A stretch of 64,000 nucleotides of DNA, from NCBI RefSeq assembly GCF_023195925.1, contig NZ_JALPRE010000016.1, positions 62,001 through 126,000 on the forward strand. The letters run 5' to 3'. The translations under genes and the position numbers were made by a program. Positions 46,841 through 54,573 of this stretch are shown in pieces (position 1 is the stretch's first letter; each line of letters starts with the position of its first letter). Under the pieces are notes generated by a model. That model searched no databases and was not told where the DNA came from. It saw only the letters and a list, made by a program, of their open reading frames with translations. This DNA comes from Aquimarina acroporae (GTDB lineage Bacteria; Bacteroidota; Bacteroidia; Flavobacteriales; Flavobacteriaceae).

Positions 46841-47689
46841 ATGACAAAGGAGTTTAAAGAGTTTTCTACAGGTGCTGTTTTGGTTGTTGCCGATGAAGAG
46901 GTATTGTATACTTATAAAAATTCTAAAGAAATAGGCTTATACACCTTCATATGGGTAAGGGAAGAAGATGCTGTTCTTGAAATTGATGGTATTTCGGTAA
47001 CGATAACAAAAAATAACATCGTAGTACTTACTCCAAATCAATATTTCAGATATATAGATGGATCAAACTTGATTGTGTACCAATTCAATAGAGAGTTTTA
47101 TTGTATCAAAGATCATGACAAAGAAGTAAGCTGTATGGGAGTATTGTTCTATGGAAACAGCGCAATTCCGGTGATACGCTTACCAGAAAAAGAACAAAAT
47201 AAACTAGATTTATTTCACCAAATACTTTTAGAAGAGCTAGACACAGTCGATACCATTCAAGCCGAAATGCTCAGAATGCTAATGGCGCGATTCATAATAA
47301 CTACCACCCGACTTGTTAAACAACAGGACGATTTCAATGTAGTTGAATCACAAGTCGATTTGATAAGAGAATTTAATGCACTTGTAGAATTCCATTTCAG
47401 AGAAGAACATTCTGTAGCATTTTATGCCGAAAAAATGTTCAAATCACCAAAAACCCTGTCTAATAATTTTGCCAAATTTGAAAAAAGTCCCTTGCAAATT
47501 ATACATGACAGAATTATTTTAGAAGCCAAACGCCTGCTTATTTATACTGAAAAAACTGCCAAAGAGATTGCATATGAAATTGGATTTGAAGATGCTTCTC
47601 ATTTGAGTAGAATGTTTAAAAAACATACATCTTTTTCTCCCTCAGAGTTCAAAAAACAATTAAAACTAGAACCTGCAGGGAAATATTGA
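46841..47689 (+). CDS. AraC-family transcriptional regulator
   Basis: 282 aa. N-terminal cupin-like domain (about 1-130) and a C-terminal pair of helix-turn-helices (about 180-275): HSVAFYAEKMFKSPKTLSNNFAKFEKSPLQIIHDRIILEAKRLL, and TAKEIAYEIGFEDASHLSRMFKKHTSFSPSEFKKQ. Its stop codon lies inside a 30-bp element (47678-47707) repeated in front of the next two transcription units, so it is the obvious candidate activator of 47797-50231. Confidence 0.92.
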   Translation: MTKEFKEFSTGAVLVVADEEVLYTYKNSKEIGLYTFIWVREEDAVLEIDGISVTITKNNIVVLTPNQYFRYIDGSNLIVYQFNREFYCIKDHDKEVSCMGVLFYGNSAIPVIRLPEKEQNKLDLFHQILLEELDTVDTIQAEMLRMLMARFIITTTRLVKQQDDFNVVESQVDLIREFNALVEFHFREEHSVAFYAEKMFKSPKTLSNNFAKFEKSPLQIIHDRIILEAKRLLIYTEKTAKEIAYEIGFEDASHLSRMFKKHTSFSPSEFKKQLKLEPAGKY

Positions 47690-47743
47690 CAAGTCAATAG
47701 GAAAAAGTTATATGGTATTATTTTAGTTTTCGCCCCAACTTTG
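47678..47743 (+). promoter_or_regulatory. AraC-regulated promoter P1
   Basis: Element GGGAAATATTGACAAGTCAA... (47678-47707) contains the palindrome TTGAC-AA-GTCAA at 47686-47697. Exactly 50 bp from the first base of that palindrome lies CAACTTTG (47736-47743), a -7 box lacking the initial T. Promoters P2 and P3 have the same two parts at the same spacing. Confidence 0.8.
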
Positions 47744-47796
47744 TACTGTTATTATAAAACAACCGACGAATTTGATTCGGGTAAAACTTTAAGATT

Positions 47797-48273
47797 ATGA
47801 AAAACTCATTATTACAACATAGCAAGCATATAATTTTTGGTATTTTTATTCTTATATCCTACTTGGGAACAGCTCAAGTTACATATGAAGATCAATTGGA
47901 AACCGTATACCTTAACAAACAAAGTGAAGAAGTAGTATATACCAATGACTTCAGCAACTTCAATAAGAGATTACTCTCCAAAAGCGAAATCGATTTTCGA
48001 GTTGAAATCAAAAACGCTAAGGAAAATGACGAATATTTACTGTTTCTATCTGAAAGAAGTAATCTAGAACTGTTAAATGTCTCTTACTTGAAAACCGTAA
48101 GAAAAGGAGCTAACAGAAGTACTGATACTGAGGATTTTGCGCAGTTTTTAAGAGAAAAACTCCCCGAGTTAATACATCAATTCAAAAAAGATAACAACAT
48201 CGAAGAATTGTATATTATCTCAAGAAAGAATACTTTTAATGGGAAAATAGACGCCTTACCCAGCGTTTTATAA
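47797..48273 (+). CDS. Secreted protein of unknown function, AraC-regulon unit 1
   Basis: 158 aa. Signal peptide (HIIFGIFILISYLGTAQ), then VTYEDQLETVYLNKQ and a mixed helical part ending LPELIHQFKKDNNIEELYIISRKN. No family recognised. First gene after promoter P1, 40 bp before the DoxX-like gene, and presumably cotranscribed with it. Confidence 0.7.
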   Translation: MKNSLLQHSKHIIFGIFILISYLGTAQVTYEDQLETVYLNKQSEEVVYTNDFSNFNKRLLSKSEIDFRVEIKNAKENDEYLLFLSERSNLELLNVSYLKTVRKGANRSTDTEDFAQFLREKLPELIHQFKKDNNIEELYIISRKNTFNGKIDALPSVL

Positions 48274-48312
48274 GTCTAATTGAACCAAAAAAAGTAAACA
48301 CAAACTCGCGTA

Positions 48313-48684
48313 ATGAAAAAAATCGTACCCCTATTGCTTCGAATTATCGTTGCAATCATTTTAATTCAAACTCTTAGATTTAAATTCACCGCTCACCCAG
48401 ATAGTGTATATATCTTTACCAAGGTAGGCCTTGAACCTTACGGTCGCATTGGCACAGGTATTATAGAACTTATTGCGGGTGTCTTATTATTAATTCCAAA
48501 AACTATTTGGATTGGCGCAATGCTCACCTTGGGAATTATTGGTGGGGCCATAATGATGCACCTTACCAAACTTGGGATTGAAATTAATAACGATGGTGGA
48601 GTTCTGTTCATTACAGCAGTAGCAACATTTGTGCTAAGCGCAGTGATTTTATGGATGAATAGAAAAGATGTAAAATTCTTTTAG
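48313..48684 (+). CDS. DoxX-like membrane protein
   Basis: 123 aa with four membrane segments, the DoxX pattern: LLLRIIVAIILIQTLRFKFTAHPDS, GRIGTGIIELIAGVLLLIPKT, GAMLTLGIIGGAIMMHLTKLG, and a final helix. DoxX-family proteins occur in redox-stress and quinone contexts. Second gene of unit P1, followed by a strong terminator. Confidence 0.83.
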   Translation: MKKIVPLLLRIIVAIILIQTLRFKFTAHPDSVYIFTKVGLEPYGRIGTGIIELIAGVLLLIPKTIWIGAMLTLGIIGGAIMMHLTKLGIEINNDGGVLFITAVATFVLSAVILWMNRKDVKFF

Positions 48685-48705
48685 GGTAGTAATTAATTGG
48701 AAAAC

Positions 48706-48737
48706 AAAAAAACCTCTGCTTTGCAGAGGTTTTTTTT
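48706..48737 (+). terminator. Terminator of AraC-regulon unit 1
   Basis: AACCTCTGC / GCAGAGGTT with a 3-base loop and eight T, 21 bp after the DoxX-like stop. Confidence 0.9.
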
Positions 48738-48742
48738 GTTTC

Positions 48743-48808
48743 GGGAAATATTGACAAGTCAAAGGGAAAAAGAACCATTTCCTCGCCCTCTTTTATACAG
48801 CATCTTTG
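48743..48808 (+). promoter_or_regulatory. AraC-regulated promoter P2
   Basis: GGAAATATTGACAAGTCAA followed by AGGGAAAAAG (48743-48772), palindrome at 48751-48762, and CATCTTTG at 48801-48808, 50 bp on. Same layout as P1 and P3. Confidence 0.8.
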
Positions 48809-48876
48809 TATTGTAATTAAAACATACTATTAATTAAGTCTTATTTACAGAATAGGATATTTAAAAACATATAGAA

Positions 48877-49038
48877 ATGATGACTAAAAATAAATCCATT
48901 TTCAACTTAATCGAAATCTTCAGACAAGGAAAAAGACAAATCATGACTTCGCTAATTACAAAAAAGCATTGCGAACAAAAGGGAATTCATGACTTCTACT
49001 GTGATGCCGAAAAGCCATTTGTAAAAAATCAACATTAA
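48877..49038 (+). CDS. 53-aa peptide, AraC-regulon unit 2
   Basis: 54 codons from ATG ATG at 48877. Starts MMTKNKSIFNLIEIFRQGKR and ends EKPFVKNQH; it contains a basic helix and two cysteines (Cys32, Cys42) in KHCEQKGIHDFYCD. It is the only ORF between promoter P2 and promoter P3, and its position 69 nt after the -7 box matches the leaders of the other units (about 54-66 nt). No homologue recognised. No terminator between it and P3, so read-through into unit 3 is possible. Confidence 0.6.
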   Translation: MMTKNKSIFNLIEIFRQGKRQIMTSLITKKHCEQKGIHDFYCDAEKPFVKNQH

Positions 49039-49050
49039 AAAAATAAAGGG

Positions 49051-49116
49051 AGGAAATATTGACAAGTTATCGGGAAAAACGATCATTTATACATCACTAT
49101 TTCTAACGGACCTTTG
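49051..49116 (+). promoter_or_regulatory. AraC-regulated promoter P3
   Basis: AGGAAATATTGACAAGTTA followed by TCGGGAAAAAC (49051-49080), with TTGACAAGTTAT at 49059-49070 (right arm weaker) and GACCTTTG at 49109-49116, again 50 bp from the first base of TTGAC. Confidence 0.78.
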
Positions 49117-49181
49117 TAACATACATATAAATAACAATTATAAATCATCTGAACATATCAGAATACTAAAAACTTAAAATT

Positions 49182-49730
49182 ATGAGCACATTTAATGTAC
49201 CAACCAGAGAAGAAGTAAGCGCTAATAACCAAGCGATTTTTGACAACCTTAATAAAGCACTAGGTTTCGTTCCTAATCTATACGCTACCTATGCACATAG
49301 CGACACTGCACTAGAAAATTATTTAAACTTTTCAAATGCAAAAACATCACTTTCTGCTAAAGAAAAAGAGGTAGTAAACCTTGCTGTAAGTCAAGTAAAC
49401 GATTGTATCTATTGTTTATCTGCACATACTGCAATTGGAAAAATGAACGGTTTTAACGATGAACAAATATTAGAACTTAGAGCTGGAAAAGCTTCTTTCG
49501 ATACTAAATTAGATGCATTGGCTAAATTGGCTAAAAACGTTACCGAAAATAGAGGCCGTGCAGACCAGGAAGTAGTAGAAAACTTCTTTTCTGCGGGATA
49601 TACCAAAGGAAGTTTGATAGATACTATTGTATTGGTAGGAGATAAAACAATTTCAAACTACATTCATAGTACAACTCAAATACCAGTAGATTTTCCGGTA
49701 GCACAACCACTAGAAACTACAACAGTATAA
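49182..49730 (+). CDS. AhpD/carboxymuconolactone-decarboxylase-family protein
   Basis: 182 aa, all-helical family. The redox motif C-x2-C-x3-H is Cys75, Cys78, His82 in NDCIYCLSAH. Proteins with this motif act as disulfide-linked peroxidase partners or reductases. LSAKEKEVVNLAVSQVN precedes it as in the peroxidase-related subgroup. First gene of AraC unit 3, which together with DoxX suggests a redox or electrophile response. Confidence 0.88.
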   Translation: MSTFNVPTREEVSANNQAIFDNLNKALGFVPNLYATYAHSDTALENYLNFSNAKTSLSAKEKEVVNLAVSQVNDCIYCLSAHTAIGKMNGFNDEQILELRAGKASFDTKLDALAKLAKNVTENRGRADQEVVENFFSAGYTKGSLIDTIVLVGDKTISNYIHSTTQIPVDFPVAQPLETTTV

Positions 49731-49772
49731 GTGTAACCACTGGAAATAATTTTCCTAAACATTTATTATATC

Positions 49773-49810
49773 CTGAAAAGGAAAGCATGACTTACATCTT
49801 TCCTTTTCAG
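49773..49810 (+). repeat. 13-bp hairpin between the AhpD-like and cupredoxin-like genes
   Basis: CTGAAAAGGAAAG / CTTTCCTTTTCAG, perfect stem with a 12-base loop and no T run. It could stabilise the upstream message or attenuate transcription into the next gene. Confidence 0.6.
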
Positions 49811-49862
49811 AATCTAAAAGAAATTAATTAAAAACCATTAATACATTAATAATCATTAAACC

Positions 49863-50231
49863 ATGAAAAAGTTAATCTCATTATTCACATTTATTTTAGC
49901 AATTACTTTCTCTGCTCAAGCTCAAGAAGTAAAAACAGTATCTCTTGAACAAACTAAAGGAGAATTTACTCAAAAAGAAATCAAACTATCTGAAGGAAGT
50001 TATGTTTTCAACATCTCTAACAACAGTGCAGGTACAGATGTAGGTTTTGTTTTAGTACCAGAAGGAAAAGATGCTGGTGATGCAAAAAACCACATAAAAG
50101 AAGCTTATGTTACCAAGGTAGTTGCCGAAGGAAAAACAGAAAGTTCTAATACTGTAACTCTGAAAAAAGGAACTTATAAGTATTTCTGTCCGTTAAACAA
50201 AACACCACAATACACGCTAACAGTAGAGTAA
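49863..50231 (+). CDS. Secreted cupredoxin-like protein
   Basis: 122 aa. Signal peptide MKKLISLFTFILAITFSAQAQ and a beta-sandwich ending KKGTYKYFCPLNKTPQYTLTVE, as in plastocyanin-type domains. Cys109 is present, but the His and Met expected after it (C-x2-H-x-x-M types) are not, so a classical type 1 copper site is unlikely. Last gene of the AraC-linked region. Confidence 0.75.
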   Translation: MKKLISLFTFILAITFSAQAQEVKTVSLEQTKGEFTQKEIKLSEGSYVFNISNNSAGTDVGFVLVPEGKDAGDAKNHIKEAYVTKVVAEGKTESSNTVTLKKGTYKYFCPLNKTPQYTLTVE

Positions 50232-50252
50232 ATTCTATTATTTATAAAAGCT

Positions 50253-50285
50253 AAAACCTTGTTAATCTCTATTAGCAAGGTTTTT
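50253..50285 (+). terminator. Terminator of AraC-regulon unit 3
   Basis: AAAACCTTGTTAAT / ATTAGCAAGGTTTT (one G-U pair), 4-base loop, T run. Confidence 0.88.
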
Positions 50286-50316
50286 CTTTTTATATTTTTA
50301 GCCAAAATAAACCATC

Positions 50317-51039
50317 ATGAAAAATCACTTTATCGTAATTATAATTTCTTTGCTTTTTATTTCATGTAAAACAGAAGTAAAAAAAGAAAATAAATATGAA
50401 GATGACATTGAAGTGAAAAACCCTGAAATAGCAGAAGATAGTAAACCTAAATTAACAAGTACAAGTGAATCCATTGCCTTTGCAAATGGTTTTAAAAATT
50501 GGGATAAGATTCAAGAAATAAAATTCACCTTTAACGTAGATAGAGATACATTACATTATGACCGCACTTGGAAATGGAGACCTAAAGAAAATCTTGTGAC
50601 TCTAATTTCACAAAAAGACACTATTACATATAACAGAGCTTCTATAGACAGTAGTAGTCAAAAAGCTGACCAAGGATTTATAAATGACAAATATTGGCTT
50701 CTAGCTCCTTTTAACTTATCTTGGGATGCCGCCAGTTTTACTTCAGAACACTCACTTAAGGATATCGCTCCGATAAGTGGAAAAGAAATGCAACGCTTAA
50801 CTATTGTATACAACAATGAAGGTGGATACACTCCTGGTGATGCGTATGATTTTTATTTTGAAGGAGATTTCCTTATTAAAGAATGGGTGTTTCGAGAAAA
50901 AAACACCAAAGAACCTTCACTCATAACTACTTGGGAAGATTATAGCGATTTTAACGGTATCAAAATCGCAAAAACACATCAAAGAAACGAAGGGAATTGG
51001 AAGTTATATTTCACCAATATTGAAGTTACTACCGAATAA
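50317..51039 (+). CDS. Hypothetical lipoprotein
   Basis: 240 aa. Lipobox LFISC (Cys17), an acidic linker, then a beta-rich domain with FTFNVDRDTLHYDRTWKWRPKENLVTL, YWLLAPFNLSWD and LITTWEDYSDFNGIKIAKTHQR. The late segment resembles the outer-membrane lipoprotein carrier type folds (LolA/LppX-like), but I cannot confirm this. Separated from the AraC regulon by a terminator. Confidence 0.72.
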   Translation: MKNHFIVIIISLLFISCKTEVKKENKYEDDIEVKNPEIAEDSKPKLTSTSESIAFANGFKNWDKIQEIKFTFNVDRDTLHYDRTWKWRPKENLVTLISQKDTITYNRASIDSSSQKADQGFINDKYWLLAPFNLSWDAASFTSEHSLKDIAPISGKEMQRLTIVYNNEGGYTPGDAYDFYFEGDFLIKEWVFREKNTKEPSLITTWEDYSDFNGIKIAKTHQRNEGNWKLYFTNIEVTTE

Positions 51040-51054
51040 AGAGTAGCACCTAAC

Positions 51055-52197
51055 TTATTTTTTGATGAATAGTGACGTTCCAAAGGAAACAACACTAAAT
51101 ATTAATAGTGCTATAAAACTCAACTTAAGAGAAGAGATATCTGCCAAAAAACCTAATAAAACAGGACCAACTAAAAAGCCTACAAATCCGGAACCGGCTA
51201 TTATTGATATTCCCTGAGAAGACTCAACATTCTTGGTTTTCCCTCCTATTCTAAATAACTCGGGTACAATAACCGAAAAACCTAAACCTACCAGTCCAAA
51301 TCCTATGATGGTAATTAATGGATCAACTAATAAGACTAATGCAAAACCGAGTCCTCCAAGCAAAGTCCCCAAGGTAATTATTCGTTTCGAACCTAATTTC
51401 GCACTTATAGCATCTCCCAAAAATCTTCCAAACGCCATAGTTGCTGAAAATGCAGTATACCCAAAACCGGTCCATGATACTTTTGCTTTAGAAACCTTTT
51501 CGAGATATAGTGCACTCCAATCTACAATCGCACCTTCTGCAGCCATTACGCAAAATCCGATAAGAATCAATCCCAATAAAGGAATAAAATAACGAATATT
51601 AAAAGAAACCTCTTCTATTTCTTTAGATGTTACCCGATAATACTGCTTCAAAAGAAAACCATTCAATAAGATCATAATTATGGCTACCACCAATACATGG
51701 AATAGTGGGACACTCACATAAGGAAGAAAAAAAGTTCCTATTCCAGCGCTGAGCATTCCTCCCAAGCTAAAAAAACCATGATTGGCAGACATAATATGAA
51801 CTTTGTCTTCTTTTTCAATTTCTGTCACCAAGGTATTCATAGCGATATCGGTAAAACCAGAAAAAACTCCTACAAGAAACATAGCTCCACACAACCAATA
51901 ATATGAAGAAACCATAAATAATAAGGGGAACACAAATATTAACCCAAAAACTCCATATCCTGTAGCCTTACCTACTTTTAGTTTTTTTATAATCTTTGGA
52001 GCCAGTATTAACATGGTTAAGGTACCCAAAGCCATAAAGAATATAGCAATACCTAAATCTCCCTCATCTATTTTAAGCTTTTCTTTTACAGCAGGTATAT
52101 ATATTGCCCAGGTTCCAAACAGCACATTAATGGTCGCAAAAACCACCGCAGGAGCCAGATATCTTAAATTACTAAAAATTAGACTTAAAGAATTCAT
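51055..52197 (-). CDS. MFS transporter (YbjJ-like)
   Basis: 380 aa with about 12 membrane helices. The first half has GTWAIYIPAVKEKLKIDEGDLGIAIFFMALGTL and SGFTDIAMNTLVTEIEKE; the middle has the AAEGAIVDWSALYLEK segment of the YbjJ subgroup. Substrate unknown. Divergent from the second AraC-type regulator, which may control it. Confidence 0.87.
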   Translation of the reverse strand: MNSLSLIFSNLRYLAPAVVFATINVLFGTWAIYIPAVKEKLKIDEGDLGIAIFFMALGTLTMLILAPKIIKKLKVGKATGYGVFGLIFVFPLLFMVSSYYWLCGAMFLVGVFSGFTDIAMNTLVTEIEKEDKVHIMSANHGFFSLGGMLSAGIGTFFLPYVSVPLFHVLVVAIIMILLNGFLLKQYYRVTSKEIEEVSFNIRYFIPLLGLILIGFCVMAAEGAIVDWSALYLEKVSKAKVSWTGFGYTAFSATMAFGRFLGDAISAKLGSKRIITLGTLLGGLGFALVLLVDPLITIIGFGLVGLGFSVIVPELFRIGGKTKNVESSQGISIIAGSGFVGFLVGPVLLGFLADISSLKLSFIALLIFSVVSFGTSLFIKK

Positions 52198-52324
52198 TTC
52201 CGAAATACGACTATATTATTATTCGGGATCAAAATTAGAAACTAACCCCAAAAACAAGTGGTACAAACTATTCTAAATTTAAAACAAAATATTCCTAACT
52301 ATAAACCAAAAACTTAAAATTTGT

Positions 52325-52332
52325 TAATTTTG
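52325..52332 (+). promoter_or_regulatory. -7 box TAATTTTG next to an AraC-type start
   Basis: TAnnTTTG match ending 4 nt before ATG 52337. A near-leaderless message would result. AT-rich context, so moderate chance of coincidence. Confidence 0.35.
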
Positions 52333-52336
52333 TTTC

Positions 52337-53209
52337 ATGAAAATAGCTTATGAGCAGATTTATCTCGATCGATCTACCTCCTTAAAGATCGAAACCTATA
52401 CCGACAAATCACAATGTGGAATTGTAAGTTGGCATTTGCATCCTGAATACGAACTGGTATTTATACAAAGTGGTAAAGGAAGTATTCAAATCGAAACACA
52501 TTTTGAAAATTATGAAGATGGATTGCTTGTTTTTTTAGGACCTAATATGCCTCACATGCCTTTTGGCAATAAGGAAACCAATAATACTATAGAAGTAGTT
52601 GCTCAGTTTTCTGAACGCTTTGTTCAGGAGAAACTAGCTCTCTTTCCAGAATTCGAGAAGCTGCTAAAATTCATTGAAACCTCAAAACGAGGTATTATTT
52701 TCTCAAAAAAAACCCATAAAAAAGTAGCCAAGAACTTTTTAAAATTTGCAAAACAAAATAAAACAGAGAAACTTTTAAACTTCATCAATATCTTAGATAC
52801 ACTTTCTAATTGTGAAGAACCCCGAAAAATATTAAAAAACAAGCATACGCTAGATCTAAGCAAACTCTCTATCGAACGATTCTCTAAAATATATACCTAC
52901 ATTAATGACCATTATGATCAGGAAATACGATCTGAAACTTTAGCCCAACATATAGGACTAACACCTAACTCCTTTTGCAGGATGTTTAAACGGGTTACCA
53001 ACAGAAACTTTATTGACTTTTTAAACGAATTCCGAATTAAAAAAGCTGAAGAATATTTTAACCACCAAGATATCACTATTTCCGAAGTCATGTATAAATG
53101 TGGTTTTAATGATCCATCTTACTTCTCTAAACAATTTAAAAAATACAATAATCAATCACCTTCTAGGTATCTTCGACAATTAAAACAAGAAAGGTCTTTA
53201 GAAGTTTAA
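52337..53209 (+). CDS. AraC-family transcriptional regulator with cupin sensor
   Basis: 290 aa. N-terminal cupin (WHLHPEYELVFIQSGKGSIQIETH, PNMPHMPFG), a central helical part, and a C-terminal AraC DNA-binding domain: RSETLAQHIGLTPNSFCRMFKRVTNRNFIDFLNEFRIKKA and TISEVMYKCGFNDPSYFSKQFKKYNNQSPSRYLR. Located between the divergent MFS gene and the kynurenine operon; it might sense a sugar or aromatic ligand, but neither link is shown by sequence. Confidence 0.92.
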   Translation: MKIAYEQIYLDRSTSLKIETYTDKSQCGIVSWHLHPEYELVFIQSGKGSIQIETHFENYEDGLLVFLGPNMPHMPFGNKETNNTIEVVAQFSERFVQEKLALFPEFEKLLKFIETSKRGIIFSKKTHKKVAKNFLKFAKQNKTEKLLNFINILDTLSNCEEPRKILKNKHTLDLSKLSIERFSKIYTYINDHYDQEIRSETLAQHIGLTPNSFCRMFKRVTNRNFIDFLNEFRIKKAEEYFNHQDITISEVMYKCGFNDPSYFSKQFKKYNNQSPSRYLRQLKQERSLEV

Positions 53210-53239
53210 ATTTCCAAATACTAATTTTCAAAAAAACAA

Positions 53240-53284
53240 TTGAGAAACAAATTCAATTTCGTAACTTAGTGAAACACTGTTTCA
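53240..53284 (+). promoter_or_regulatory. Kynurenine operon promoter and IclR-type operator candidate
   Basis: TTG at 53240-53242, 19 nt, TAACTTAG at 53262-53269 (one base from TAnnTTTG), immediately followed by the palindrome TGAAACA-C-TGTTTCA at 53270-53284, which covers the expected transcription start. The IclR-type regulator inside the operon is the likely binder; the position fits repression. Confidence 0.65.
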
Positions 53285-53302
53285 ATTATTAAAACACTAT
53301 AT

Positions 53303-54571
53303 ATGCCTACCTTACCAAAATCAAGTTTGGCTTATGCTAAAGAACAAGACCAAAAAGATAAACTGGCACATTATAGAGACCGTTTTCACATTCCTAAAGA
53401 TGAGCATGGAAATAACTGGATTTATTTTTGTGGAAACTCCCTCGGTCTTCAACCTCAGCACACACAAGAATATATACTACAAGAGCTTAAGGATTGGGCA
53501 AATCTAGGTGTAGAAGGGCATTTCGAAGCTAAAAATCCCTGGATGCCTTATCATGAATTCTTAACAGATGCCATGGCTAATATTGTAGGAGCAAAACCTT
53601 TGGAAGTTGTAATAATGAATACACTTACAACGAATTTACACCTCCTAATGGTATCTTTTTACCAACCCACTCAAACTAAATATAAGATTGTGATAGAAAG
53701 TGATGCGTTTCCGTCAGATCGATATGCAGTTGAGTCTCAATTAAGTTTTCATGGATTCGATCCTAAAGAAGGAATTATAGAATGGTCTCCCCGAGAAGGA
53801 GAAGAATTATTAAGGCTGGAAGACTTAGAAACAATCTTAGATCAACAGGGTGATGAAATTGCCTTATTACTTATTGGAGGGTTGAATTACTACACCGGGC
53901 AATATTTAGACCTTAAAAAAATTACAACTCTTGGTCATGCCAAAAATTGCATGGTTGGTATTGATTTAGCCCATGGAGTTGGTAACATTATACCTAACCT
54001 GCATGAATCTGGAGTAGATTTTGCTGCATGGTGCACCTATAAATATTTAAATTCTGGCCCAGGTAGTCTGGGAGGATTATTTGTGCATGAAAAGCATGCC
54101 TACGACAAAACACTAAAACGTTTTTCTGGATGGTGGAGTCATAATAAAGATACCAGATTCAATATGCGTCAAGAATTTGATCTTATGCCAGGAGCCGAAG
54201 GGTATCAATTAAGCAACCCCCCTATTCTATCTATGGCTGCCATTAAAGCTTCGCTAGACATTTTTGAAGAAGTAGGAATGCAAAATTTAAGAGAGAAATC
54301 TATTTCTCTTACTGGTTATTTTGAGTTTTTGATCAATGAAATAGATACCGATCGAATTCGTATCATTACTCCAAGCAATCCACTAGAACGAGGTTGTCAA
54401 TTATCTATTCAGGTCAAAAACGCAGATAAAAGTTTACATCAGCAATTAACCAATAATCATATTATTACCGATTGGAGAGAACCTGATGTAATACGCTGCG
54501 CCCCAACTCCTCTATACAATAGTTATGAGGATGTATATAAAATGACCGAAACTTTAAAAACATTATTGTAG
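53303..54571 (+). CDS. kynU: Kynureninase
   Basis: 422 aa. PLP enzyme that cleaves (3-hydroxy)kynurenine to (3-hydroxy)anthranilate and alanine. PLP lysine is Lys247 in CTYKYLNSGPG, the pyridine-binding Asp221 is in GIDLAHGVGN, and FCGNSLGLQP near 43-52 and WGWWSH-type segment (FSGWWSHNKDTRF) are kynureninase hallmarks. First gene of the operon; the kmo gene starts 2 bp after its stop. Confidence 0.96.
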   Translation: MPTLPKSSLAYAKEQDQKDKLAHYRDRFHIPKDEHGNNWIYFCGNSLGLQPQHTQEYILQELKDWANLGVEGHFEAKNPWMPYHEFLTDAMANIVGAKPLEVVIMNTLTTNLHLLMVSFYQPTQTKYKIVIESDAFPSDRYAVESQLSFHGFDPKEGIIEWSPREGEELLRLEDLETILDQQGDEIALLLIGGLNYYTGQYLDLKKITTLGHAKNCMVGIDLAHGVGNIIPNLHESGVDFAAWCTYKYLNSGPGSLGGLFVHEKHAYDKTLKRFSGWWSHNKDTRFNMRQEFDLMPGAEGYQLSNPPILSMAAIKASLDIFEEVGMQNLREKSISLTGYFEFLINEIDTDRIRIITPSNPLERGCQLSIQVKNADKSLHQQLTNNHIITDWREPDVIRCAPTPLYNSYEDVYKMTETLKTLL

Positions 54572-54573
54572 TT

